From Chlamydiales bacterium (lineage in GTDB: Bacteria > Chlamydiota > Chlamydiia > Chlamydiales > JACKPQ01), in NCBI GenBank assembly GCA_024233455.1, contig JACKPP010000001.1, positions 434,001-498,000 of the forward strand: a DNA stretch of 64,000 nt. Reading direction: 5' to 3'. The number at the start of each line of letters is the position of its first letter. The stretch's first letter is position 1. This document shows positions 15,496 through 24,945 of the stretch, piece after piece. The notes beneath the pieces were generated by a model. It searched no databases and was not told the DNA's origin. It saw nothing but the letters and a program-made list of their open reading frames with translations. The position numbers and the translations under genes are program-made.

Positions 15496-17279
15496 TGCAG
15501 GTTTTTTTCTAAGGTGGCAAATTCCTGCTTAATTCCGTCTGGCAAACGATCTCCAAACATGGCAAAGTATTCCCGTATGCTTTGAACTTCTTTTTTCCAA
15601 GCCGCCTTATCAATTTCAAAAAGAGCTGACATGTCAACGTCTAAGTTTTGCAGGTCAATTTCTTTCGGAATGAGGCCAATAGCGGTATTTTCAGCTTCAG
15701 CTGTGCCTTCTATGCGATTAAACATCCATTCGAGAACGCGGATATTGTCTCCAAAACCCGGCCACAAAAATTTGCCGTCTTTTCCTTTACGAAACCAGTT
15801 AACGTGAAATATACGTGGCATTTTATCAGATTTTTTTCCCATTTTTAGCCAATGACCAAAATAATCGGCCATATTGTAGCCACAAAATGGCAACATGGCA
15901 AAGGGATCATGACGTAGCTCTCCGACTTTACCTGCTGCAGCGGCCGTCTTTTCAGAGGAAACACAGGCCCCCAGAAATGTGCCGTGCTGCCAGTTTCTAG
16001 CCTCGAAAACAAGTGGTACAGTTGAGGCGCGCCTTCCCCCAAAAATGATACCTGAAATTGGCACACCCTCAAGATTGTCCATCGCCGGATCTAGTACAGG
16101 ACATTGATAAGCAGAAACGGTGAAACGCGCGTTTGGGTGAGCTGCAGCCGTTTCAGTTTTTGGAGTCCAATCGTTGCCCTTCCAGTCGATAAGATGTGCC
16201 GGTTTTTCGGGGGTCATCCCCTCCCACCATACATCTTGGTCATCGGTTAAGGCCACATTGGTAAAAATAGCATTTTTTTTAAGCGTTTCCATAGCTGAAG
16301 GGTTGGAGTCCCACGAAGTTCCTGGCGCAACACCAAAGTAACCCGATTCTGGATTGATAGCATAGAGTCTGCCGTCTTTGCCAAAACGCATCCAGGCAAT
16401 ATCATCACCAACAGTCTCAATTTTCCAACCGGGAACAGTGGGTTTTAACATGGCTAGATTGGTTTTGCCACACGCACTGGGAAAAGCTGCACAAAAGTAG
16501 TGTTTTTTTCCTTCGGGATTGGTAATGCCCACAATCAACATGTGCTCTGCAAGCCAACCTTCATCGCGCGCTTGAGCCGAGGCAATCCTCAGCGCTAAGC
16601 TTTTCTTTCCAAGCAGCGCATTTCCGCCGTAGCCACTGCCAAATGACCAGATTGAGCGCTCTTCAGGAAAATGGACGATCCATTTTTCATCGGGTCGGCA
16701 GGGCCAGTAGCTGTCTTTTACGCCGGGCTTCAGTGGAACGCCGACAGAGTGCATACAAGGGATATAAGATGCGCCGTTGTCGATGAGCTTTAATGCCTTT
16801 TCTCCCATGCGCGTCATAATCCGCATGTTGCAAACAACATAGGGGCTATCGGTGATTTGCACACCTAAAAGCGATAAGCTAGAGCCTAAAGGACCCATGC
16901 AAAATGGAATGACGTACATGGTGCGACCTTGCATACACCCGTTGAAGAGTTGCAATAAGTGCGCGTGCATCTCTTCTGGCTCGCGCCAGTGGTTAGTAGG
17001 GCCTGCATCGTCTTCTTTTTTAGAGCAGATGAAGGTACGATCCTCCACTCTGGCTACATCGCTAGGATCAGAGTGACACCAAAAAGAGCCAGGTCTTTTA
17101 TCTGGATTGAGTGCGATGAAAGCACCACTGTCACACATCTGTTGAGCAATAAGATCAAATTCTTTTTTAGAACCATCGCAAAGATGAACTCTATCGGGCT
17201 TACAAAGCTCTGCTTGCTCGGTAATCCAAGCCTGCAATTGGGCATTAGTCGTCCAGCCAGAAAAATCGATTTTCATCAT
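15492..17279 (-). CDS. pckG: Phosphoenolpyruvate carboxykinase (GTP)
   Basis: It converts oxaloacetate and GTP to phosphoenolpyruvate, CO2 and GDP, linking the TCA cycle to gluconeogenesis. The GTP-type signature FPSACGKTNLAML (P-loop with the reactive cysteine) lies near residues 264-276, followed by VGDDIAWMRFG. Length is 595, normal for the GTP class. Two adjacent Met codons follow a G-rich run; the first is used here. It lies 22 bases after mreB on the same strand, as in C. trachomatis (CT710-CT709). Confidence 0.97.
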   Translation of the reverse strand: MMKIDFSGWTTNAQLQAWITEQAELCKPDRVHLCDGSKKEFDLIAQQMCDSGAFIALNPDKRPGSFWCHSDPSDVARVEDRTFICSKKEDDAGPTNHWREPEEMHAHLLQLFNGCMQGRTMYVIPFCMGPLGSSLSLLGVQITDSPYVVCNMRIMTRMGEKALKLIDNGASYIPCMHSVGVPLKPGVKDSYWPCRPDEKWIVHFPEERSIWSFGSGYGGNALLGKKSLALRIASAQARDEGWLAEHMLIVGITNPEGKKHYFCAAFPSACGKTNLAMLKPTVPGWKIETVGDDIAWMRFGKDGRLYAINPESGYFGVAPGTSWDSNPSAMETLKKNAIFTNVALTDDQDVWWEGMTPEKPAHLIDWKGNDWTPKTETAAAHPNARFTVSAYQCPVLDPAMDNLEGVPISGIIFGGRRASTVPLVFEARNWQHGTFLGACVSSEKTAAAAGKVGELRHDPFAMLPFCGYNMADYFGHWLKMGKKSDKMPRIFHVNWFRKGKDGKFLWPGFGDNIRVLEWMFNRIEGTAEAENTAIGLIPKEIDLQNLDVDMSALFEIDKAAWKKEVQSIREYFAMFGDRLPDGIKQEFATLEKNLQ

Positions 17280-17301
17280 TCCCCCCCCTTGAATATGATG
17301 C

Positions 17302-18396
17302 TTAAAGCGCAGATGCTTTGGCTTTTTTAAACCGCTCTAAGTATTCCAGAGCTTTACCCGTTCCCAAGCATACTGCAAGCAATGGACTAGGGGCAATAAT
17401 GACCGGTAATCCCGTTTCTTTAATGATAGCTTTATCCAGTCCTTTGATCAGCGCACCACCACCGGCAAGAACCATGCCACGCTCGACAAGGTCAGCTGCA
17501 AGTTCAGGAGGACATTTTTCTAAAGTTAGTTTGATGCTTTCGATGATTTGCTGAATGGGTTCGGCTAGGCACTCGCGAATTTCCACCGAGTTAATACGCT
17601 TGGTCAGTGGCAGACCGGCGACCTGATCACGACCGCGCACTTCCATTTCAAGTTCGTGTTCACCTAGCGGGTAGGCCGACCCAATGGTCATTTTAATTTC
17701 TTCGGCAGTTCTAGGTCCAATCATGAGATTATACGTACGACGCATGTAGTTGATGATACAATCGTCAAATTCATCACCACCAATGCGTAAACTACGCGAT
17801 TCTACCACCCCTCCCAGGGAAATGATGGCAATCTCAGTTGTACCACCGCCAATATCAACAATCATATTCGCTGCTGGCTCATGTACAGGCATATCTGCAC
17901 CTATGGCAGCTGCCATGGGCTCTTCTATTAGGATGACTTCTTGTGCTCCAGCACGTAATGCCGAATCTTCTACGGCTCGTTTTTCAACGCCAGTAATACC
18001 TGATGGAACCGCAATCAAAATCTTGGGACGAAAAAGTGATCTAGAGGGAGTGACGCGTTTAATCAACGCTTTTAGCATGCCTTCGGCGATCTCAAAATCG
18101 GCGATTACACCATCTTTCATAGGACGTACAGCGTGAATCTTTCTTGGAGTCCTACCAAGCATGGCTTTAGCTTTATGACCAACGGCCAACACTTCGTTGG
18201 TCTGAGAATCCACGGCTACAACCGACGGCTCTGCTAGCACAATACCTTTACCGCGCACGTACACCAGCGTATTTGCAGTTCCTAGATCGATTCCAATATC
18301 ACTTGAAAAAATTCCGGTAAGCTTTCCCCAACGATTAATCGCAGATTCACTTAGATCACGCAGCAACTGCCACGGATTTTTAGCATTTTTCTTCAT
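17302..18396 (-). CDS. mreB: Rod-shape-determining actin-like protein MreB
   Basis: An actin-fold ATPase. The phosphate-1 loop is IGIDLGTANTLVYVRGKG near residues 35-50, the phosphate-2 loop is MIVDIGGGTTEIAIISLGG near 175, and the adenosine loop is GMVLAGGGALIKGLD near 305. In chlamydiae, which lack FtsZ, MreB organises septal peptidoglycan and division. At 364 residues it is slightly longer than E. coli MreB because of about 25 extra N-terminal residues (SAINRWGKLTGIF), possibly a membrane-binding helix. GGAGTG precedes the ATG. Probably transcribed together with pckG and the former dtd. Confidence 0.97.
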   Translation of the reverse strand: MKKNAKNPWQLLRDLSESAINRWGKLTGIFSSDIGIDLGTANTLVYVRGKGIVLAEPSVVAVDSQTNEVLAVGHKAKAMLGRTPRKIHAVRPMKDGVIADFEIAEGMLKALIKRVTPSRSLFRPKILIAVPSGITGVEKRAVEDSALRAGAQEVILIEEPMAAAIGADMPVHEPAANMIVDIGGGTTEIAIISLGGVVESRSLRIGGDEFDDCIINYMRRTYNLMIGPRTAEEIKMTIGSAYPLGEHELEMEVRGRDQVAGLPLTKRINSVEIRECLAEPIQQIIESIKLTLEKCPPELAADLVERGMVLAGGGALIKGLDKAIIKETGLPVIIAPSPLLAVCLGTGKALEYLERFKKAKASAL

Positions 18397-18807
18397 TTGC
18401 TACACTCCATTATAGTTTTCCCACTATAGCGCAATCCTATCTATCTGGCAACTTTCCAAATATTAGACCAGAGCAGTTATACTCAAGTGTCAGAGAACCA
18501 ATTAACACGTTCTTGACCTTGATTAGAGTGATTTAATTCTGGCTTACTTATTGATGTTACGCAAACGAAGGATCTATAGTTTAGCCCAACACCTACGACT
18601 ATTACGAGAGTGAATTATGTACTTAAAACAAGAATTGTCGGCCATGCCCTAAGGTACTTTCCAACCTAGACAAATGGTCAGGCCTTGCAGAGAGTGTCTC
18701 AAAATTTTTTCTTATCGATAAATTCCTTTGCCTAGGTAAAGGAGTCTATACCCGCTTGTTCTTCCTATCCTCTGTAATGAGAGATACCACCCAAAATAGT
18801 AGATAGA
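18397..18807. other. Intergenic region without a recognised gene
   Basis: About 410 bases between mreB and the DUF2442 gene. Translation on both strands gives only short frames broken by stops. No RNA gene or strong hairpin was seen. The mreB promoter should lie near its left end. Confidence 0.55.
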
Positions 18808-19068
18808 TCACTTTTTTTGGTATGCATCTTTATACTCTTCCCAAAGATAGAGATGTTCTGGGGGAAAGTCTTCTCCATTTGGCCATTCTAAATAACCACA
18901 CTCGTTGATCGAAACTTGATTGAAATAATCGATGTTTTCTAGAGATTTCTGCCATTGTTCTAACTCTACTTTTGAAAAATCAATAGCATGTACTTTACCA
19001 TCATGAAAATGAAGCTCTAACTTAAACGAACCTAAGTTATTAATACGATCAATCACACATTTGTTCAT
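18808..19068 (-). CDS. DUF2442 family protein
   Basis: An 86-residue protein with the layout of DUF2442: KLELHFHDGKVHAIDFS, then a central acidic stretch, then ECGYLEWPNGEDFPPEHLYL. Members bind no known ligand and are often found beside DUF4160 or toxin-antitoxin-like small genes. The start overlaps no neighbour but lies one base after the stop of a small broken frame at 19070-19159. No function can be claimed. Confidence 0.75.
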   Translation of the reverse strand: MNKCVIDRINNLGSFKLELHFHDGKVHAIDFSKVELEQWQKSLENIDYFNQVSINECGYLEWPNGEDFPPEHLYLWEEYKDAYQKK

Positions 19069-19069
19069 T

Positions 19070-19253
19070 CTAGTTCTCCAACCATTTGTTGAGGGCTTTT
19101 TTGTCTTGAATCAATTTTTTTTCAAAGAGTTGTCCAGCTTTAATATGCACCTGAACCATTTTTTGTATTTTTGATTAAAATCACATGCCTATTAGGTGCA
19201 ATTTCTTCATACATGAAATATTGAAGATCAAACAAATCAGCTATAAGTTCCAT
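19070..19253 (-). pseudogene. Small broken gene upstream of the DUF2442 gene
   Basis: Two short frames abut. One starts at 19253 (MELIADLFDLQYFMYEEI...) and stops at 19140 after 37 codons. A second, in another frame, starts at 19159 (MVQVHIKAGQLFEKKL...) and stops at 19070, one base before the DUF2442 start. Together they look like a gene of about 60 codons split by a frameshift near 19150, although two overlapping tiny genes cannot be excluded. Since DUF2442 genes usually follow a small partner, this may be its remnant. Confidence 0.4.
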
Positions 19254-19552
19254 ATTTCTCCTCACATTCTCTTTTCTGATATCCAGAATAAGCTCAGAAA
19301 TTGTTTTGTACAAAATCTATTTAAGGGTTTTGTGACACAAAAGTATTAATTATTTTATCCTCAGTAATTTATAAACGAAACCGCTATAAAATGCACGAAT
19401 GAGCCCGCTGGTCCTATTTTAATTTTGCACAGACCAAGGAAGGTATGTTGACGGGCAGTTCGCGGACAACCACAAGTGGTTTCCAAGAGCAAATCAGCCC
19501 ACCTGTCAAAATCTTGCACCTAAATTTTTCTAACCTTAAGTCATCTATAATA

Positions 19553-19591
19553 ACGAAGATAGAAACCAAATCTTCAGTTTGTTTCAGTATA
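19553..19591. repeat. 39-bp direct repeat, copy 1
   Basis: Identical to 19727-19765, with 174 bases between the starts. Both begin acgaagatagaaacc and end tttcagtata. The repeat contains its own short inverted segment (gaagat ... atcttc). Origin unknown: duplication of a 3' end or a small mobile unit are both possible. Confidence 0.9.
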
Positions 19592-19670
19592 TACTGAATT
19601 AAATGTGAAATTTGGGAATATATCAAGGAAGAGGCCCGAGTTTAGTTCAGGCGCAGCCGGCATCGAAGCA

Positions 19671-19692
19671 GCTCAGCTCTATGGAGCTGAGC
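19671..19692. other. Strong hairpin between the direct repeats
   Basis: GCTCAGCTC pairs with GAGCTGAGC around a short loop. There is no T-run on either side, so it is not a classical terminator. It may be part of a small RNA or of the duplicated unit. Confidence 0.5.
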
Positions 19693-19726
19693 GATGCAGA
19701 TGGGACTAGAAGTCGGTGCCAATCTG

Positions 19727-19765
19727 ACGAAGATAGAAACCAAATCTTCAGTTTGTTTCAGTATA
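19727..19765. repeat. 39-bp direct repeat, copy 2
   Basis: Perfect copy of 19553-19591. It ends 17 bases before the helicase stop codon at 19782, so it lies in the 3' untranslated part of that leftward gene. Confidence 0.9.
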
Positions 19766-19781
19766 AAACCCAGAGTTAAGG

Positions 19782-22700
19782 TTAAGCAGACTGTAACAGC
19801 TCCAACACATCTTCCCAGGTTAGTTTGCTGATTGCCTCGTCATCACAAGAGACGATCTTTTTAACCAGCCCTTTTTTGCGATTTTGCATCTCCACGATTT
19901 TTTCTTCGATGGTACCAAGAGTGACGAGCTTATAAACTGAGACCGAGCTCTTTTGGCCAATGCGATGCACCCGATCGGTTGCTTGGCTTTCCACCGCTGG
20001 ATTCCACCACATGTCGTAGTGAATCACGGTGTCAGCACCGGTTAGGTTTAGACCAGTACCCCCAGCTTTTAGAGAAACTAAGAAGACCAAAATAGATGGG
20101 TCGGCATTGAATTGCTTGACAATCTCTAAGCGGTTTTTAGTCGAACCGTCGAGATAAACAAAGCGCACACCTCGCAGCTCTAGATCGTTTCGCATAATCT
20201 GCAACATTTTGGTATATTGCGAGAAGATAACCGTTTTATGCTTCCCTTCATTGAGAGTGTCGAGAAGGTCCAAAAGCATTTCGTATTTGGCAGAGTCCCC
20301 GCTTTCGGCTTTTTCTTTGGCAAAAATGGCCGGGTGACAGCAAATCTGCTTGAGACGAGTGAGCGTTGCCAGAACGTGAATTTGGCATTTGTCGAAACCA
20401 TCGCGCTCCACCATTTTGGTAAGCTCCCCCAGGGCGGATTGAGCGTAGGAGCGGTAAAGCTCGTTTTGGGCATCGGACAGCTGAGTATGGTAGACACACT
20501 CGTCGACCGGTGGCAAATCTTTGAGCACATCGCATTTCATGCGGCGCAAGATGAAAGGCGCCACTTTTTTGCGCAGGTATTCCAGATTTTTGGCTAGTTC
20601 ATCGCCTTGAGCGCGGATGTATTTTTCGGTGAATCTTTCAAACGAGCTTAAGAAGTCGGGCATGAGGAAGTCAAAAAGACTCCATAGCTCATCCAGTGAA
20701 TTCTCAATCGGGGTTCCAGAAAGGATTAGGCGGTGATCTGCCTTGACCATTTTAACTGATTTAGCATTGCGTGTACCGCGGTTTTTGATGTGCTGAGCTT
20801 CATCTAAAATGGCGTAGGCAAATGTCGTTGCCTGGTAATACTCAATGTCTTTTTGAAGCAGGCTGTAGGATGTGATAATGACATTGTATTTTTTGAGATC
20901 AGCAATGAGTTTTTTACGTTGTCCGGGAATGCCATCTACAACCAATGTTTTCATTTGTGGATTGAATCTGTGAAACTCTTCTTTCCAGTTGTACAGCAAA
21001 GATGTTGGGCAGACGATAAGCACCGGCTGTTTTTTGGTTTTGGCAAGTTGCGTAATTGCACAGATGGCTTGAATGGTTTTACCAAGCCCCATGTCATCGG
21101 CCAAAATTCCATTGAGAAACATGGTGCGTAAACGCTCTAACCACTGCACTCCTTCAGTTTGGTAGCTACGTAAGGTGGCTTTTATATCGGCCGGAATTGG
21201 TGAGAATTCCAAGGTTTTTTCGCCGAGCATTTGCTTGCGAATTTCTACCAGCTGTTTGGTGCACGAAAATTTAATTGGCAAACCGTCACAGGCAGAAGCA
21301 TCTATATTGGCAAGACTCCAAATAGGCCGCTCAATTTTATAGTTATCGAGTTTTACCAGGCCAAGCTCGTCAAAAAGCTGCACCACACCTCTTGTAAGCT
21401 CTAGGTCGAGAACGAGAATTTTAGGAATTTTCCCTTTAGATCCCTTCGGACGAGCTAATTCGATGAAAGCTTTTTTGGAAACTAAGCATTCCCACAAACG
21501 GTCCATTCTAACGCCTTTCAGTGCGCCGTCCACTTTAAGCTCAATTTGGTAAGTATCCATGCGATCAGTATGGGAAAGCGCCAGCGTAAATTTACTTTCA
21601 TCGTAGATAAATTGATCGAGAAGATTTTGAGGACAATTGAACTGCACTCGGTGTTGGTTGCGCGGTATGGTCTCAGTCATAAATTCGACAATTTTTTTCT
21701 CGGTTTTTGCCAGATACACGCCTTGCGCTTTGTCAAAGATAAAATCCCTAAAAAGGTCGTCAATAATAACGCGCTCTTCCACAAGATTGCGCGCTACAAT
21801 CCCTTCTTTGGTGATAAAGGAGTCCAAATGCACATCCTCAATTTGGGTGTGGCTAGCTGGAATGAGATTGTCGTCGTACTGGAATTTCAACGTAGCTTCG
21901 AGCTCACCGTTGAGGTAACCAATGTCGCAAACAGCTTGCATGTTCCCTGCGTATGGCAACGTCACGAATTTTTCTGTCACATCCAGATTTTCAATCTTGG
22001 CGTAGGCGGCAAGCTCCGGCAGAGCATTCTCCACAAACGTTCCAAATAATGGTTCAGGAATGGTCATCTCTCGGATCGGATTTAAGTTTCTGAGATGCTG
22101 GCGGGTGATATTAGGCGCAAAACGGTAATAAGTACCACTATGAATCATACCAGGTGTAGCACATTGAAATAGTTGAACCTCTTCAAGAGTGACAGATGCA
22201 TTTCCAATCAAAAGAGTGGGATTAATTAGCACTTTTTTTGCCGGCGGATCGATATACTCTAGCGCAAATTGGAAGGATGAGAAATGGGGAGAAAACCGGA
22301 GTGGCTGCTCTAAACTTTCTAAATAAAGGCACGGCAATTGTGGCAGGTCTTCATCTTGGTACTGCCGCCCTTTTATCTCTTCAATGCCTACATCGAAACT
22401 AGTTGCTAAAATCGTGCCGAAAATAATCGGGTCGATTACACCTGTGCGCAAAGCTCTTTCCGATGTGTTCTTTTCTGGAATACGCGTGTGATCCATGATC
22501 ATGCGCGCCATTTCACGATGTTTTTCCTTAAAAGATTCAAATGAAAAAGAGTAACATTTACCTCCCATAAAGAGAGGTTCTTGAAAACGCATTGCGAGCA
22601 GAAACTCTTTAATATTGGGAACGTGTAAGGGCTTACTACGAGCTGGAAGGCGCAGGGCAAGCTGCAGTTCCATCAATGTACGTCCCTTTTTGTCTTCCAT

Positions 22701-23249
22701 AGGCTCTTTAAAAATGACGGCAAGCTCTGCTTGATCAATTTTTTGCACTTCCCGCTTCAAAAAGAACGGCGAGATCGAAAGCAAATCCGACGCTGCAACG
22801 TACTCTTGTAGAAGTTGACGCTTGTATTCATGATCTTTGCGCTCTTCCTCCTTGGTCGCTGCTTTTTTCACCTGCTCTAATAGTTCTGCTTTACTGCTGT
22901 CGTCTTCATCCTCTTCTAGTGATTCCATATCTGTTTCTTCTGAGTATTCAACTAAAATTTTATCGAGATTAGCCTCTAAATAATACATAAGTGCTGCCAG
23001 ATGCTGGCAGTCGTAGTGGTAAGGACAATCGCAGTCAGAGTCAATTGTTTCACATTCTTGTCTGTCGATTTCAATTTGGGTTTCGTAAGCATTGTCGTAC
23101 TGCCCCTTGATTTGAGCGCTGATGCGCAGCGTCTTAGTATCAAGATGCAGTATTTTCGCAGAGAGCACTTTGCTTTCTTCGAATAATGTTTTACCATCGC
23201 GTAAAATCGTCGATGAGAAATCCTGCCGCAGTTTTCTAATATTAAGCAT
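19782..23249 (-). CDS. SNF2-family helicase with N-terminal SWIM zinc finger (CT708 type)
   Basis: The 1155-residue protein opens with a SWIM motif, C73-x-C75 ... C81-x-H83 (SDCDCPYHYDCQH). A long middle region follows, then a complete SNF2 ATPase. Walker A ADDMGLGKT lies near residue 716, DEAQHIKN near 816, LILSGTPIENSLDELW near 840, and the C-terminal lobe carries LKAGGTGLNLTGAD and QATDRVHRIGQ. By family it is an ATP-driven translocase on double-stranded DNA or protein-DNA complexes; its chlamydial task is unknown. GGAGG precedes the ATG. The position between mreB/pckG and tig/clpP/clpX matches C. trachomatis CT708. Confidence 0.93.
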   Translation of the reverse strand: MLNIRKLRQDFSSTILRDGKTLFEESKVLSAKILHLDTKTLRISAQIKGQYDNAYETQIEIDRQECETIDSDCDCPYHYDCQHLAALMYYLEANLDKILVEYSEETDMESLEEDEDDSSKAELLEQVKKAATKEEERKDHEYKRQLLQEYVAASDLLSISPFFLKREVQKIDQAELAVIFKEPMEDKKGRTLMELQLALRLPARSKPLHVPNIKEFLLAMRFQEPLFMGGKCYSFSFESFKEKHREMARMIMDHTRIPEKNTSERALRTGVIDPIIFGTILATSFDVGIEEIKGRQYQDEDLPQLPCLYLESLEQPLRFSPHFSSFQFALEYIDPPAKKVLINPTLLIGNASVTLEEVQLFQCATPGMIHSGTYYRFAPNITRQHLRNLNPIREMTIPEPLFGTFVENALPELAAYAKIENLDVTEKFVTLPYAGNMQAVCDIGYLNGELEATLKFQYDDNLIPASHTQIEDVHLDSFITKEGIVARNLVEERVIIDDLFRDFIFDKAQGVYLAKTEKKIVEFMTETIPRNQHRVQFNCPQNLLDQFIYDESKFTLALSHTDRMDTYQIELKVDGALKGVRMDRLWECLVSKKAFIELARPKGSKGKIPKILVLDLELTRGVVQLFDELGLVKLDNYKIERPIWSLANIDASACDGLPIKFSCTKQLVEIRKQMLGEKTLEFSPIPADIKATLRSYQTEGVQWLERLRTMFLNGILADDMGLGKTIQAICAITQLAKTKKQPVLIVCPTSLLYNWKEEFHRFNPQMKTLVVDGIPGQRKKLIADLKKYNVIITSYSLLQKDIEYYQATTFAYAILDEAQHIKNRGTRNAKSVKMVKADHRLILSGTPIENSLDELWSLFDFLMPDFLSSFERFTEKYIRAQGDELAKNLEYLRKKVAPFILRRMKCDVLKDLPPVDECVYHTQLSDAQNELYRSYAQSALGELTKMVERDGFDKCQIHVLATLTRLKQICCHPAIFAKEKAESGDSAKYEMLLDLLDTLNEGKHKTVIFSQYTKMLQIMRNDLELRGVRFVYLDGSTKNRLEIVKQFNADPSILVFLVSLKAGGTGLNLTGADTVIHYDMWWNPAVESQATDRVHRIGQKSSVSVYKLVTLGTIEEKIVEMQNRKKGLVKKIVSCDDEAISKLTWEDVLELLQSA

Positions 23250-23469
23250 TATTTTTTATCCTCCGGGTAGGCGAGCCATGGATCTAGCTTTTACAATTTT
23301 TTTGAATCAATCGCAAGAAAAAAAAGCGTGAAAATTTATCTTAACAATTGATCTTTAACGACTCTTAGCAAGACGCTTTACAAGATCCTTAAAGGATCAA
23401 AATCTTAAAAACTTTTACTTATCGTTGCGCAAAAATACCCTATTTCATTACACTGAGTCCTTGTTCTTT

Positions 23470-23541
23470 GCGGGTGTAGCTCAGTGGTAGAGCATCACGT
23501 TGCCAACGTGAGGGTCGTGAGTTCGAATCTCATCACCCGCT
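23470..23541 (+). tRNA. tRNA-Gly (anticodon GCC)
   Basis: The cloverleaf is complete: acceptor GCGGGTG/CACCCGC, D-arm with GCTCAGTGGTAGAGC, anticodon stem TCACG/CGTGA around TTGCCAA, and T-arm GTGAG/CTCAT with TTCGAAT. Anticodon GCC reads GGC and GGU. CCA is not encoded. It lies 26 bases before tig and is likely in the same transcript. Confidence 0.96.
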
Positions 23542-23567
23542 TTCATCTATTAATTTAGGAATACAAC

Positions 23568-24902
23568 ATGTCTGAAGAAGCCGTCACAACTAACCAAGAA
23601 ATTCTGAAAAGCGAGGAAGTAGAGCTGTCTATTCATCGCAAACCCTCATGCTCAGTTGAATTCATCGTCAAGGCCTCAGCACCGCTAGTTAAAAAAGCCC
23701 ACGCGCAGGCCGTGCGTTCGGTAGCCAAAGAGGTCTCACTTCCGGGATTTAGAAAAGGCAAGGCTCCTCAAGAGTTGATAATAAAACGCTACCCTGACGC
23801 CGTCGATCAGCAGTGGCAAAAAGCCATTGCCGACGACAGCTTCCACGCCTCAGAAAAATTGGCGCGTATCCCTGTTCTGAGCACCAAAGCTCCTATCACC
23901 TTCAATATGCAAAAGCACAGTTTAGAAGAAGGCGCAGAACTAACCTTTTCCTTTGAAACCGAACCAGATGTGCCAGCAGTCGATCTTACCAAACTACACC
24001 TGGCAGACCTGCCCAAAGAAACAATCAAAGAAGAAACTGTCGATGAAGGCATCCGCCAGATCAGCTTTTTCTTTGCTGAATGGCAAACGATTGAAGATCG
24101 CGGTGCAGAGCCAAACGACTTTTTACTTCTCGACATCTACACCTTACAGGGGGAAGAGCCCCAAAAAATCTTTAACGACACCCGTTTTGAAGTTGCTGAA
24201 AAAACCATGAGTCAATGGATGAGGGATCTTACGCTTGGAATGAAAACGGGCGAAGAAAAAGAGGGCATCAGCAAACCGGATGACGATGCCAGTGAAGAAG
24301 ACAAAAAATCATTCGAGCCCAGAAAAGTCAAAGTTGTTGTCAAAAAAATTGAAACTGCCAAGCTGCCGGCTATCGATGACGCCTTCGCGACCAAAGTCGG
24401 ATGCAAAACAGTGGATGAGATGCGTCAAAACATTCGCCAGCTCTTTGAAAAACGCAATAACGAAGGCCGCAATAGAGCCCTTTGTGACCACTTGGCAGAA
24501 GATCTCCTTAAAGCTTTCCCCTTTGACTTGCCTAAATCGATTTTAAACGAAGAAGTCAAATTTCGCATGAAGCACAACTTACAAAATGCTAAGTTCAAAA
24601 AAGAATGGGAAGCGATGAGCGATGACGAGAAAAAAGACTATTTAGAAAAACTTCAGACTCAAGCAGAGAATTCGGTTCGCCTATTCTACCTATGCCGCAG
24701 AGTGGTCAACGATGCTAATATCCCCCTTTCATCGGAAGAGTTAAAACCTGCCGACCCTACCTTTATTGAGCTCTTACTCGGTCTCCGTTCACCTTATGAA
24801 CAACAACCCAGTAAAGAAGAAGAGGCAATTGCTATGTCTCGCCTTATGTTGCACAAAGCGCAGAGCTATCTTATCGAGCAGCTTGAAAAGAAAACAAGTT
24901 AA
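23568..24902 (+). CDS. tig: Trigger factor, ribosome-bound chaperone and prolyl isomerase
   Basis: The N-terminal ribosome-binding domain has the signature loop LPGFRKGKAPQELI near residues 59-72. A FKBP-like middle domain (FLLLDIYTLQGEE) and a helical C-terminal chaperone domain follow. Length is 444, normal. It starts the tig-clpP-clpX cluster that couples nascent-chain folding and proteolysis and is in the same order as in C. trachomatis (CT707-CT705). Confidence 0.96.
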   Translation: MSEEAVTTNQEILKSEEVELSIHRKPSCSVEFIVKASAPLVKKAHAQAVRSVAKEVSLPGFRKGKAPQELIIKRYPDAVDQQWQKAIADDSFHASEKLARIPVLSTKAPITFNMQKHSLEEGAELTFSFETEPDVPAVDLTKLHLADLPKETIKEETVDEGIRQISFFFAEWQTIEDRGAEPNDFLLLDIYTLQGEEPQKIFNDTRFEVAEKTMSQWMRDLTLGMKTGEEKEGISKPDDDASEEDKKSFEPRKVKVVVKKIETAKLPAIDDAFATKVGCKTVDEMRQNIRQLFEKRNNEGRNRALCDHLAEDLLKAFPFDLPKSILNEEVKFRMKHNLQNAKFKKEWEAMSDDEKKDYLEKLQTQAENSVRLFYLCRRVVNDANIPLSSEELKPADPTFIELLLGLRSPYEQQPSKEEEAIAMSRLMLHKAQSYLIEQLEKKTS

Positions 24903-24945
24903 GTTCTATATTCCCAATTTTAGGACTAACAAAAAAGGTTGATCT

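Larger units (their letters stand above)
19254..19781. other. Intergenic region with a duplicated 39-bp sequence
   Basis: No gene is convincing here; a 70-codon leftward frame at 19414-19626 lacks a ribosome site and family features. The region contains two copies of a 39-bp sequence and a hairpin between them, listed separately. It separates the small DUF2442 genes from the helicase gene. Confidence 0.55.

Noticed and set aside
19414..19626. 70-codon leftward frame in the region with the 39-bp repeats
   Set aside because: It crosses one repeat copy, lacks a ribosome site and has no recognisable features.
21546..22049. 167-codon rightward frame opposite the SNF2 helicase gene
   Set aside because: It lies wholly within the conserved helicase coding sequence, with no start signal or family likeness.
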